64,000 nt of DNA from Stomoxys calcitrans (taxonomy: Eukaryota > Arthropoda > Insecta > Diptera > Muscidae), in assembly GCF_963082655.1 (NCBI RefSeq), contig NC_081553.1, positions 208,882,435 through 208,946,434 of the forward strand, given 5' to 3'. Shown here one piece after another: positions 1-11,830 of this stretch (its first letter is position 1; each line of letters opens with the position of its first letter). The translations under genes were made by a program, and so were the position numbers. The notes beneath the pieces were generated by a model. It saw nothing but the letters and a program-made list of their open reading frames with translations, had not been told where the DNA came from and did no database searches.

Positions 1-1108
1 CAAATAGAAAAACATACCGCAATGATGATATGAACAGGATAACCGATAAATAACATTAATGTGAATGTAAAGGTGTATAGTGGTATAAGTGTATGTGTGT
101 ATTTGTAGTTTTTGAGCTTCTTTAGTTGGTTGTCTGTGTGTGTGTGTGTGTGTTTGTAGGTGTATGCCTGCATGCGTGTATGCTATTAATATGGATGTTA
201 AATGAATCAATGCTCGTTCGCTGGCTGGCTGACTGCTTGATTTGCCTGTAATGTCCTGCCAAATAGCCACACCTACTGTTTGTCGAGTTTAATAAATTTC
301 ATATTTTTAGCCAAAAATTGTTATGATTTCATTGGCGTTTTTTTACATTTTTATTTCAATTTTTATTTTCTTGGTTTTATTTTTTTTTAATTTAACCAAA
401 AAGAGTTTACGTTTTTCTTTTTTTTGTCCTGCCACGCACATGTACACACATGTGCATATTATTATTGACTCAATTCTCAATTGAAACTGGATACTGGTAT
501 CCTACTATACAGCAAAGAAAGGCAATAACAATATTCAATATAAACATTTTATTCGTCTATTGCAAAATTGCCAAAAGCAGGCCAGCCAGGCGGCGGCAAT
601 ATGCATGCCATACCCCCATATTCCTTACCCCAACCAACAACAACAACAAGAACCCATTTCAAGCCATGGGCCACACAGGAAATACCATATTTGTTGTCTG
701 TTTTTGTTTTTTTGTTGCATAGTCAGGCTGATTAACTGCTGCAAAAGAATTCTCCCTTCAAGCTACCGACCCCTTCGCTAGTCTGACTCACCATTGTGAG
801 TGGTTTTGTAATCAATAACGTCAACGAGAAAATGAATTACAACAAAGTGCATAACAAACAAAACACTAAAAAATTAACCAAAGCTGCAACAAAAATAGAC
901 AAATATGTAAAAAAAAAAACAAGGAAAGGCCATTGATAAACAAAAAGCTTGCTTCATGCATATATATAGCAGGGAAATGTTATGTGAACCACCATGCCAG
1001 GCTCTGACTTGTGGCTGCCACCTACGCACTGGACTAATCCCCATCCTTTTGGGAGGGCATTTAAAGCTAGGCACACAAATTTGTTGGCTAGTTTAAAGCT
1101 AATGGAAG
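1..1108. other. AT-rich non-coding DNA with TG microsatellite
   Basis: No gene is supported. The stretch is AT-rich with T and A homopolymers and a TG dinucleotide run at about 135-153. The short open frames lack recognisable domains and contain low-complexity runs. Given the minus-strand exons near 60 kb this is probably intronic or intergenic host DNA, which is an inference. Confidence 0.6.
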
Positions 1109-3938
1109 CAAGTAAAAGGGCGTTCAGTACGGCCGGGCCGAATTTGGGATACCCACCACCTGGGGTATATATGAGAACCAACTTTTGCCAAAATACGGTG
1201 AAAAATGCATTTTTTATGTCCCATAGCAGCAATATCGAAATATGTTCCGATTTGGACCAAATAGTAATAAGTACAAGTCATTGTTCAATTAAGTATAACA
1301 AAATTTCAATCTTTTTATACGATACGGATGTCGAAAAGCCTAACATAAGTCACTGTGTCAAATTTCAATGTAATCGGATTATAAATGCGCCTTTTATGGG
1401 GCCAAGATTTTAAATCGAGAGATCGGTCTTTATGGCAGCTATATTCAAATCTGGCCCGATATGGGACAAATTGAAGAGGGATGTCGAGGGGTATAACTTA
1501 ACTCACTGTCCCAAATTTCGGCGACATCGGTCAATAAATGCGCCTTTTATGGGCGCAAGACTTTAAATCGAGAGATCGGTCTATATGACAGCTATATCCA
1601 AATCTGAACTGATTTGAGCCAAGTTGGAGAATAATTTCGAAGAGCCTAACACAACTCACTATCCCAAATTTCGGCAAAATCAGACAATAAATACGCCTTT
1701 TATGGCTCCAAAACCTTAAATCGAGAGATCGGTCTATATGGCAGCTATATCCAAATCTGGACCGATCTCAGGCAAATTGAAAACGGATGTTGAGTGGCCG
1801 AACACAACTCACTGACCCAAATTTCGGCGACATTGGACAATAAATGCGTCTTTTATGGCCCCAAAATCTTAAATCGAGAGATCGGTCTATATGGCAGCTA
1901 TATCCAAATCTGGACCGATCTGTGCCATATTGCAGAAGTATGTCGAGGGGCTTAACTTAACTCACTGTCCCAAATTTTGGCGACATCAGACAATAAATGC
2001 GCCTTTTATAGGTACAAAACCTTAAATCGAGAGATCGGTCTATATGGCAGCTATATCCAAATCTGGACCGATCTGTGCCATATTGCAGAAGTATGTCGAG
2101 GGGCTTAACTTAACTCACTGTCCCAAATTTTGACGACGACATCGGACAATAAATGCGCCTTTTATGGCCCCAAAATCTTAATCGAGTGATCGGTCTATAT
2201 GGCAGCTATATGCAAATCTGGACCGATCTGGGCCATATTGCAGAAGTATATCGAGGGACTTAACTTAACTCACTGTCCCAAATTTCGGCGAAATCGGACA
2301 ATAGATGCGCCTTTTATGGGCTCAAAGCCTCAAATCGAGAGATCGGTCTATATGGCAGCTATATCCAAATCTGAACTGATTTGGGGTCAAATTGGAGAAT
2401 AATTTCGAAGCGCCTAACACAACTCTCTATCCCAAATTTCGGCGAAATCAGACAATAAATACGCCTTTTATGGCCCCAAAACCTTAAATCGAGAGATCGG
2501 TCTATATGGCAGCTATATCCAAATCTGGACCGATCTGAGCCAAATTCAAAAAGTTTGTCGAGGGACTTAACTTAACTCACTGTCCAAAATTTCAGCGACA
2601 TCGGACAATAAATTCGCATTTTATGGACCCAAAACCTTAAATCGAGAGATCGGTCTATATGGCAGCTATATCCATATTTGGACCGATCTGTGTCATATTG
2701 GAAAAGTATGTCGAAGGGCTTAACTTAACTCACTGACCCAAATTTCGGCGACATTGGACAATAAATGCGTCTTTTATGGCCCCAAAATCTTAAATCGAGA
2801 GATCGGTCTATATGGCAGCTATATCCAAATCTGGACCGATCTGTGCCATATTGCAGAAGTATGTCGAAGGGCTTAACTAAACTCACTGTCCCAAATTTCG
2901 GCGACATCGGACAGTAAATGCGCCTTTTATAGGTACAAAACCTTAAATAAAGAGATCGGTCTATATGGCAGCTATATCCAAATCTGGACCGATCTGTGCC
3001 ATATTGCAGAAGAATGTCGAGGGGATTAATCTAACTCACTGTCCTAAATTTCGGCGAAATCGGACAATAAATGCGCCTTTTATAAGAGCAAGATCTTAAA
3101 TCGAGAGATCGGTCTATATGGCAGCTATATTCCAATTCTGAACCGATCTGTGCCATATTTCAGAGGCATTACGAGGGGCTTAACTTAACTCACTGTCCTA
3201 AATTTCGGCAACATCGGACAATAAATGCGCCATTTATGGGCCCAAAACCTTAAATCGAGAAATCGGTCTATATGCCAACTATATCCAAATATAGACCGAT
3301 TTGGGCCAAGTTGCAGAAAAATGTCGAGTGGCCTAACACAACTCACTGTCGAAAATTTCAGCGACATCGGACAATAAATACGCCTTTTATGGGCCCACAG
3401 CCTTAAATCGAGATATCGGTCTATATGGCAGCTATGTCCAAATTTCGACCGATCTGTGCCATATTGCAGAAGTATGTCGAGGGGCTTAACTTAACTCACT
3501 GTCCCACACTTCGGCGAAATCGGACAATAAATACGCCTTTTATGGGCTCAAAACCTCAAATCGAGAGATCGGTCTATATAACAGCTATATCCAAATCTAG
3601 ACCGATCTGAACCAAATTAAGGAAAGATGTTGAAGGGCCTAACAAAACTCACTATCCCAAATTTCAGCAAAATCGGATAATAAATGTGGCTTTTATGGGC
3701 CTAAGACCCTAAATCGGCGGATCGGTCTATATGGGGGATATATCAAGATATAGTCCGATATAGCCCATCGTCGAACATAACCTGCTTATGAACATAAAAA
3801 GAATCTGTGCAAAGTTTCAGCTCAACATCTCTATTTGTAAAGACTGTAGCCTTAGATTTTTACGCTGATCAAGAATATATATACCTTATAGGGTCGGAAA
3901 TTGATATTTTCATGTACCGAAGGTGGTGGGTATGAAAA
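1109..3938 (-). mobile_element. mini-me/Helentron-like element, subfamily A, long internal array
   Basis: In minus orientation the element starts with the ATACCCACCACC end (about 3920-3938), carries the short TA run and core (about 3860-3890), then a long array of about 152-bp monomers, and ends with a GGCCCGGCCGAA hairpin followed by ACTTG (1109-1150). About 17 monomers are present. Each holds a GCTATATCCAAATC block, a TCGGTCTATATGGCAG block and an AATAAATGCGCCTTTTATGG block. The GTCY tract seen in other copies is missing here. There is no coding capacity, so this is a non-autonomous element. The link to mini-me or Helentron-type (INE-1-like) elements rests on layout (TA run, core, GTCY tract, 3' hairpin, T-rich target) and not on a database match. 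Short open frames inside are monomer translations. Confidence 0.75.
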
Positions 3939-5169
3939 GCATGTCATCGTACTGGTTGGCCCACCCTAATGTTATTTACCCCACACCAAGGAATGCGTAG
4001 GCCAAATCTGAGGGCCTAAATACTTGGTCAGTACATACGATATCTATAATACCACTTTAGCTATTCCAAATAAGGACCCATAGAATTAGCGACTTCCTAG
4101 GTGCCCCCTTTGTCCAGTATGCTAGCTGCTAAACTTTCAAAATTCCTGAGATCAGATCTGTTTTACCTTTCCAACTTGACTTTCGGAAGTATCCCAAAAA
4201 CCAGCGTTGTATCCCATGATATAAAAAATTTAATTAAAAACATTTCTGGCTACTTCACTGCTAGCTGATGGTGTTTGGTTTTGCAAGTGCGTGCATAAAA
4301 TCCCAAAATGCAATGATCATCAGCTCGCTCGTTCACATAACTAGCCACCTGCTATGTATGTGGGGTGTGCTGTGCCCAAGTGCCTAGCCTACTCACTGAT
4401 GATGATGATTATGACCATGATGGGTTATTTGTCGATTTTGTGTCTGTGTGTCTGTGTCGGTGTGTGAGTGCGTGTGTATATTTACCTGCATTGACGAGCA
4501 ATTTGTGGCTTGACCATATTATGCCTGTCCCGTTTTTTAACTGCCACTGTTGTCCAGGTTGTTTTTGTTTGTGGGGTACTGCGTTAGTTAAACACAATAG
4601 TCGTTAGAGGTAGCCACATTAACCTGCCCCGGCGGGTCGGATGGATGTGGAACCCAGCATTGATGGTAGGCTTCATGGAGAGTGGCATACATTGGCTGTG
4701 ATTACATTAAGAAGAGGGTACGAGTCATACTCACATCCTACCTCCTCCCCTAAAGTGCGGGGACACAAAAACGACTATCATAACAGTCAATATCTCGAAA
4801 ACTGATATGCGCATATAGACTTACATTAAGGCCAATGAATAGGACTTTTTTCCACGGTTACGCCACCTTTGCCTATTGGTGCGTTTTATGCAAAGTTTTT
4901 TTTTTTTTCTTTAGCTATTTTCAGAAATTAATTAAAATTTGTAGTAGTTTTGTTTTTGGGCCCCCTTCTGTTTATTTGAATTTATGCCACAATGTAAGTG
5001 GATGCAATGATTGATGGACGATGGTGCTTCTTCTGCGAATTTTCTATTAATTTTGAAGTCGATAGGAAAAAGTCTCGAAAATGCAGGAAATTTAAGTGTA
5101 GTTGACTGCTTTTGTATCTATTCAAAAGTTATTATTGCAAAATGAAGCTATAGAATTCGTTGGTAGAGG
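3939..5169. other. Non-coding DNA, no gene recognised
   Basis: No domain-bearing frame was found. There is a GAT-rich stretch near 4397-4410, a TG-rich stretch near 4438-4475 and a T run near 4899-4909. The segment 4610-4760 is less AT-rich and may be a decayed retroelement remnant, but I could not assign it. Confidence 0.5.
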
Positions 5170-6006
5170 CCTTAACCGCATTCTAAGATCCCGACAAAGA
5201 GATGAATGCAGGTCATATGTGTAGTAAATAAAACACTTGGGCATAGTGGAGAAAGCTATGATTACGAGACAACATAGACATAAGCTTTAACATAGTCTAG
5301 TCCCTCAAAAAATAGTCTAAAGGCGTTAAATCGCACCATCTAGGCGGTATATTGACCAGTTCCGAACGTGAAATTAAAATGTTCACCTAACTCGCCTCTC
5401 AATAAGTCCATTGTTACGAGTGCTGTGTGGCATGTGACACCGTCTTGTTGAAACCATTGGGTTGCCCAAAAAGTAATTGCGGATTTTTCATATAGTCGGC
5501 GTTGAGAAATTTTTTCACAGCTTATGACTCTGTAAATGCATTCTTTCTTCTGTCGGTTTTCAGCTGTTACTTTTAGCTTGCTTTAGAAAAAAAGTGTAAA
5601 AAAAGTATATTTGATTAAAGTTCATTCTATGTTTAATTAAAAATGCATTTACAATCCTTTAAAAAATCCGCAATTACTTTTTGGGCAACCCAATGCAAGC
5701 CATGAAAGTCAAGCTCATGCATTTTAAGCAACAAAAGGTGGATATCATCTCACAATAGTGTTCACAATTTACAGCTACGCTACGATTCGCATCAGCATTT
5801 AAGAAGTACGGTCCAATGATGCCACCAGCCCATAAACCGCACCAAACTGTGAATTTTTCTGGTAGCTCTTTCAATGCCTCTGGCTCATCTTCACTCCAAA
5901 ATCGACACTTCTGCTTATTCCGTAACCATTGAGCAAAAAATGAGCTTCGTCCCTCAATGGAAGAAGCGCGCCATGAACAAGTGCGGAAAACAAGTGCTCC
6001 ATTCAA
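5170..6006 (-). pseudogene. Tc1/mariner transposase pseudogene, split by a MITE
   Basis: Minus-strand translation shows two parts of one DDE transposase. The first (6006 to 5695) includes the first catalytic segment DEAHF in a shifted frame near 5940, then NKQKCRFWSEDEPEA, VWCGLWAGGIIGPYF and a degraded VNxxHYxEMIS block. The second (5455 to about 5170) resumes with WFQQDG and TCHTA, followed by a degenerate PPRSCDLTPLDYF-like segment and stops. These are hallmark blocks of IS630/Tc1/mariner transposases. Frameshifts, stops and an inserted 239-bp MITE make it dead. The N-terminal DNA-binding domain is absent; the sequence breaks into a subfamily A array at about 6006. The fragment at 21614-21826 is closely related, so both probably derive from one transposon family. 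Confidence 0.85.
5456..5694 (+). mobile_element. Mariner-type MITE, copy 1
   Basis: About 239 bp with terminal inverted repeats beginning TTGGGTTGCCCAAAAAGTAA and ending in the reverse complement. No coding capacity. It interrupts the transposase pseudogene on either side. The flanking dinucleotides are CA and TG instead of the TA duplicated around other copies, so the target duplication has decayed or the ends have slipped. Confidence 0.9.
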
Positions 6007-6893
6007 GGGCTCCAGAAGTCAAATCGGGAGATGGGTTTATATGGCAGCAATATTCAATATTCAGACTGATCTAGCCTGACACATCTCACCGTCTAAAATT
6101 TCGCGAAATCGGACAATAAATGGGCCTTTTATGGGACCAAGCTCTTAAATCGTTAGATCGGTCTATATGGCAGCTATATCCAAATCTGGATTGATCTGAG
6201 TCAAACTAAAGAAGCCTGTCGAATGGCCTCACACAACTCACTATACTAAATTTCAGCGAAATCGGACAATAAATGCGCCTTATATCGATAGATTGGTGTA
6301 TATGGCAGCTATATTCAAATCCGGACCAACCTGAGCCAAATTGAAGAAGAATTTTTAAGGGCCCAACACAACTCACTTTCCCAAGACCTTAAATAAAGAG
6401 ATCGGTCTATATGGCAGCTACTTCCAAATCTGGACCGATCTAGACCAAATTGAAGATAGATGTCGAGGGGTCTAACAAAACTCACTGTCCCAAATTTCGA
6501 CGATATCGGACAATAAATGTGCCTTTTATGGGCCCAAAACCTTAAATCAAGGGATCGGTCTATAAGGCAGCTATATCCAAATCTGGATGGATCTGGGCTA
6601 AATTAAAAAAAAAATCGATTGGCCTAAAACAATTCACTGTCCCAAATTTCAATAAAATGGGACAATAAATGTGGCTTTTATGAGCCAAAGATCTTAAATC
6701 GACAGATTGGTCTATGTGTGGGCTATATCAAGACAGACTCCAATGGCCTGTTTTCGATCTTAACCTGCCTATGGAGAAGAAAAGAATCTGCTCAAAGTTT
6801 CAACTCAATGCCTCTATTTTCAAAGACTGTAGCGTGATTTCAACAGACGGACGGACGGACATGGCTAGATCGTCTTAAATTTTTACGCTGATC
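6007..6893 (-). mobile_element. Subfamily A fragment with core and short GTCY tract
   Basis: About five 152-bp A monomers in minus orientation lead to the 5' region of the element: the stem near 6830, a short GTCY tract (6850-6870, read as GGAC on plus) and the core up to ACGCTGATCA. At 6893 it stops abruptly at an inverted junction with the next element. No coding capacity. Confidence 0.7.
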
Positions 6894-7935
6894 AGTCTTT
6901 AAAAATAGAGGTATCGAGCTGATACTTTGCACAGATTCTAAAGGCAGGGCGAGTTCGAAGATGGCCTATATCGGACTATATCTTGATATAGCCCTCATAT
7001 AGACCGATCCGACGAATTGGGGTCTTATGCCCATTAAAGCCACATTTATAATCCGATTTTGCTGAAATCTGGGACAGTAAGTTGTGTTAGGCCCTTCGAC
7101 ATTATTCTTCTTCAATTTGGCCCAGATCGGTTCAAAATTGGATATAGCTGCCATATGGACCGATCCCTCGATTTAAGGTCTTGGGCCCATAAAAAGCACA
7201 TTTATAGTCCGCTGTCGCCGAAATTTGAGACAGTGAGTTGTGTAAGGCCTTTCAACATTCTTCTACAATTTGACTCAGATCGGTCCTAATTTGGATATAG
7301 CTGCCATATAGACCGATCCTCCAATTTAGGGTCTTGGGCACATAAAAACCACATTTATTATCCGATTTTGCTGAAATTTGGGACAGTGAGTTGTATTAGG
7401 CCCTTCGACATCCTTCTTTAATTTGGCTCAGATCGGTCCAGATTGGGATATAGCTACCATATAGACCGATCTCGCCGATTTAGGGTCTTGGGCCCATAAA
7501 AAGCACATTTATAGTACGATTTCGCCGAAATTTGAGACAGTGAGTTAAGTGAGGCCCTTCGACATCCTTCTTAAATTCGACCTATATAGGTCCAGATGTG
7601 GATATAGCTGTCATATGGACCGATCCCTCGATTTAAGGTCTTGGGCCCATAAAAAGCACTTTTATAGACCGATTTCGCCGAAATTTGAGATCGTGAGTTG
7701 TGTTAGGCCCTTCGACATTCGTCTTCTTCAATTTGGCTCAGATCGGTTCAGATTTGGATATAGCTGCCATATAGACCTACCTCGACCGAAATTAAGTATT
7801 GAGCCCATAAAACGAGAATTTTTCATTCGATTTTGATGCAATTTGAAACAGTGCCTTTTGGCACCCTTCTAAAACTTTTTGTTGAATATTGTTCAGATTG
7901 GGCCATATAGGGAATGTGGACCAGATATTCTACAC
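6894..7935 (+). mobile_element. Subfamily A fragment, opposite orientation
   Basis: Plus-orientation A sequence starts within the 5' segment (GTCTTTAAAAATAGAGGTAT), continues through the AGCCCTCATATAGACCGATC block and about six monomers, and fades out near 7935. The start lies a few bases past the homologous point at which the minus-oriented neighbour ends, giving a head-to-head arrangement. Confidence 0.65.
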
Positions 7936-7939
7936 AATA

Positions 7940-9195
7940 TTCTATACAATACTCTATATTGAAAGATCGTTCTATATGGCAGCTGTATCCAAATATGGTC
8001 TGATCTGGCCGATAAAAAGGTTTAGAGGGTACCTAACTCACTGTGCGAAATTTCATTGAAATAGGATAAATAATGCTCCTTTTATTGACTCATTACACAG
8101 TAACAGGAGATCGGTATATATGACAGCTATATCCAAATATGGTCCTATCTGTACCACATTTGACAGAAACGGTTAGGGGTCTACCAGAATACCCTGTGTC
8201 AAATTTCATCGAATTTGGGTAATAAATGGATATTTTATGGCCTCAATACCCTATAACGGAAGATCGAGTGGTTGGTCTATTGTTATATCTGGTTATAGAC
8301 CGACTTGGACCGTACTTGACACAGTTGAGAGTCATAACAGAACACTATATGCAAAATTTCAGCCAAATCGAATAAAATCGCGGCTTCCAGGGGCTCAAGA
8401 AGTCAAATTGGGAGATCGGTTTACATAAGAGCTATATCATGTTCTTGACCGATTAGGACCAAACTCGGCATAGTGGTTGGGAGTCAATTGAGGCTTACAG
8501 GGCTCAAGAAGTCAAATCGGTTTATATGGGACTGTACTTGGCACATTTGTCGAAAGTCATAACAGAGCATTGTGTGTAAAATTTCCGCCAAATCGAATGA
8601 AAATTGCGGCCTCCAGGGGATCATTAAGTCAAATCGAGAGATCGGTTTATATGGGAGCTATATCAGGTTATAGACCGATTCGGACCGTACTAAGCACAGT
8701 TGTTGAAAGTCGTAGCAGAACACTATGTGCGAAATTTCAAGCAAATCAGACAAAAATTGCAGTTTCCAGGCGCTCAAATAGTTAAATCGGGAGATCGGAT
8801 TATATGGGAGCTATATCCAAATCTGAACCGATATGACTTATTTGCAATCCCCAACGACCTATTAAGTATCTGTGCAAAATTTTAGACGGCTAGATTTACG
8901 CGTTTGACCGCTATCGTTGTTGTTGTTGTTGTAGCAGTGTGTTTTACACCGAGACGGCAGCCCTTGCCGATGGAGGATTCCATCGGGTCAATCCGGTACG
9001 TACAACCGGCTGCCATGGGATTGACCGCTATCGTGATTTCGACAGGCGGACGGACATGGCTAGTTCGACTCAAAATGTCCAGACAATCAAGAATATATAC
9101 ACGTTATGGGGTGCTAGATCAATATTTCGAGGTGTTACAAACGGAATGACTAGATTTGTATATCCCTATCCTATGGTGGTGGGTATAAAAAAGTA
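7940..9195 (-). mobile_element. Mixed A/B array ending in a subfamily B 5' end
   Basis: Minus orientation. A-like monomers occupy 7940-8270 and B-type monomers (GCTATATCAGGTTATAGACC, GGCTTCCAGGGGCTCAAGAA) occupy 8270-8890. The element finishes with the GTCY remnant, the core GACATGGCTAGTTCGACTCA and a terminal ATCCTATGGTGGTGGGTATA at about 9192. A 104-bp SINE-like insertion sits at 8917-9020. The other end lacks a recognisable 3' hairpin. Confidence 0.65.
8917..9020 (-). mobile_element. Short SINE-like retroposon with CAA tail, 13-bp target duplication
   Basis: A 104-bp insert is flanked by perfect 13-bp direct repeats TTGACCGCTATCG (8904-8916 and 9021-9033). In minus orientation it ends in a (CAA)n tail. 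The uninterrupted target sequence is visible in the B element at about 25915-25935, which confirms both boundaries. A second copy is at 41842-41950. The target duplication and simple-repeat tail indicate retroposition by an LINE machinery; I could not find a convincing polymerase III box pair. Confidence 0.8.
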
Positions 9196-9796
9196 TTTAT
9201 ACACAGAACAATAATGTCTTTTGAATTGGTCACACTTCGTGTCAGCTACCCAGTAGACCTATCTCTTGATTAAAGTTCTTTGACTACACGTTTTCGCTGA
9301 AATTTGGAGTTGTGGGTTGCATTGGACTTGGATAGATTGAGCCATATTTGGATATAGCTGTCTTATAGACCGATCTCACGATTTACGGTTATGGGCCCAT
9401 AAAAACTTCATTTATTACCCGATTTCGCTGAAGTTTGGGAAATTGAGTTTCGTTAGTATCCTCGACATTATTGTCAAGTATAGTTTAGATCGGACCATAT
9501 ATGGAGATACCTGCCATTTAAACCGATTTTCGGAGTTAAGGTTTTTGTCCCATAAAATACACATTTATTGTCCGATGTGGCTGTAGTTTAGCATAGAAAA
9601 TTTTGCCAGGCCTCTTAATATCCGTGCAGAGTATGGTTGAGATACGAATATATTTGGATATAGTGGTCATATTGACTTATCTCTCGATTAAAGGTCTTGG
9701 TACCAGTAAGCGTATTTTTATTACCCGATTTTGTGGTATTTAAGCTCAGTAAGGTTTGCTAGGCCTCCTCTTGCCAAATATACAGCAGATCGGAGC

Positions 9797-10116
9797 AAAT
9801 GCAAATTGCAAATTTTGCCCATGAACATTCCACTAAGGAACTGGGGCAAGCTTCTCACATATCAATGAGTGCAGTCCGATTCAAGTTTAAGCTCAATGAT
9901 AAGGGGCCTCCTTTTTATAGCCGAGTCCGAACGGCGTGCCGCAGTGCGACAACTCTTTGGAGAGAAGTTTTACATGGCATAGTACCTCAAAAATGTCGCC
10001 ATCATTAGTAGAGGAAAACCACAGCTGAACATTTTTTCTGATGGTCTCGCTAGGATTCGAAGCCAGGCGTTCAGCGTTATAGGCGAAAATGCCAGCATCT
10101 GCGCTACGGTGGCCTC
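9797..10116 (-). mobile_element. tRNA-derived SINE, full length, 11-bp target duplication
   Basis: A 320-bp insert flanked by perfect direct repeats CAGATCGGAGC (9786-9796 and 10117-10127). In minus orientation its head carries an A-box-like TAGCGCAGATGC (about 10097-10108) and a B-box GCTTCGAATCC (10053-10063), the internal polymerase III promoter of tRNA genes, followed by an unrelated body and an AT-rich tail. Further copies or parts occur at 15850-16139, 20290-20547, 38457-38680 and, as an inverted pair, at 61553-62023. Confidence 0.85.
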
Positions 10117-10193
10117 CAGATCGGAGCGTAGTTGGATATAACTGCCAAACAGACTAATGACCCGACTAATGGTCTTTACCCACAAATGGCTTA

Positions 10194-11427
10194 TTATACC
10201 CTGCACCACCACTGTGGTACAGGGTATTATAGATTTGTGCATTTGTTTGCAACGCTAAGAAGGAGAAGAGCTAGACCCATCGATAAGTATACGGATCGGC
10301 TTAGAATCACTTCCTCATTCGATTTACCTATGTCCGTCTGTCTGTCTGTCCATGTGTTCTTGTAATCAAGGTACAGGTCGCATTTGTTGTCCGATTTTCA
10401 CAAAATTTTGAATAAATGTCTTTTTTGGTCCAAGACTAAGATATAGCTCCCATATATATCTCTCATCCGATATGCCCTCTAAAAGCTGTAGAAGCCAAAA
10501 TTTTGGTCCGATCCTTACAAAATTTGACACAAAGTATTTCTTTTAACGACCCAAAACGTTTGCATAATTTTAAAGAAATCGGTTCAGATTTAGATATAGC
10601 TCCCATATATATCTTTCATCCGATATGCCCTTTTATAGCTGTAGGAGCCACAATTTTCGTGCGATCTCTACCAAAATTGGCATGAAATGTTTCGTGTGAC
10701 GTCCCAATATGTGTGCAAAATTTCATCTAAATCGGTTGAGATTTAGATATAGCTCCCATATATAACTTTCGTCCGATTTGACCTATTAAGGCTGTAGAAG
10801 GCACAATTTAGGTCCGATCTTTACAAAATTTGGCACGAAGTTTGTTTTTGTGACGTCTCAATGTGTGTGCAAAATTTCACCATAATCGGATCAGATTTAT
10901 ATATAGCTCCCATGTATATCTTTCACCCGATGTGCCCTTTTAAAGCTGTAATAGGCACAATTATGGTCCGACCTTTACAAAATTTGGCATGGGCCGTTTC
11001 ATTTAACGTCCTCATATGTGTGCAAGGTTTCATAAAAATCGATCCAGATTTAGATATAGCACCCATATATATTTTTCATCCGATATAGACTTTTAAGGCT
11101 TTAGAAGCAACAATTTTGGTCCGATCTTTTAAAAATTTTTCATGAGATGGTTTAATTGACATCCCAATGCGTGTGCAAAATTTCATCAAAATCCAATCAG
11201 ATTTAGATAAAACTCCCATATATATCTTTTATGCGTTTGGACTTTTAAGGCTGTAAAATCCACAATTTTTGTACCATCGTAAAAAAAATCGTATAAGGTT
11301 CTATTCGATATTTCAATAGGCATGCAAAATTAAAGTCTGACTAAATTTGGATATATGTATTACGTATACTCGGTGGTGTAGGGTATTAAGTAGTCGGCTT
11401 CGCCCGACTCTTGCCTTTCCTTACTGG
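10194..11427 (+). mobile_element. mini-me/Helentron-like element, subfamily C, near complete
   Basis: Starts TATACCCTGCACCACCACTG, where the CCACCACTGTGGTAC region can fold back. It then has a core with a short TA element (GATAAGTATACGGATCGGC), a GTCY tract (CCGTCTGTCTGTCTGTCC at about 10332-10350) and about five monomers of 152-154 bp with the block AGATTTAGATATAGCTCCCA. It ends in a hairpin GTCGGCTTCGCCCGAC followed by CTTACTGG. TTATTA flanks both sides (10191-10196 and 11429-11434) and may be a target duplication. Fragments of the same 3' end are at 44430-44772 and 47520-47883. Non-coding and non-autonomous. Confidence 0.75.
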
Positions 11428-11830
11428 TTTATTACAAAATTTTGCTGGAGTTTGGAACTGTGAGTACTGTTAGAATCCATTACCTTCAAACCGAGTATGA
11501 TTGAGGTGGGATCATATATGGATGCTGCTGCTATATAGACCGATCTGTAAGGAATTTTGAGCAGTGAGTTTTATTTGATACCTAAACATCCTTCCCTAAA
11601 ATTGCAATAAAGAAGTATAAAGCTTCCATATAGACCGGTCTGTCAATTTAAGATTTTAGGCCCATTAAAGCCTCTTTCATTACCATATTTAAAGAAAATT
11701 TAGAAGAATGAGTTGTTTTCGATCCAACGATACCCTAGTTCAATGTGACAAAGAACACTCTCTTATCTGATATATCTGCATATAGACCAATTTTTTATTA
11801 ACCATGGAATTTTCATAGGACGAAGTAACT

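Larger units (their letters stand above)
9215..11830 (+). mobile_element. Degenerate subfamily A array hosting two insertions
   Basis: A-type monomers in plus orientation run from about 9250 to 9796, 10117 to 10193 and 11428 to about 11830, strongly diverged from the copies at 1109-3938. They are interrupted by a tRNA-derived SINE (9797-10116) and by a subfamily C element (about 10194-11427). The divergence and the nested insertions mark this as one of the older layers in the window. Confidence 0.65.
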
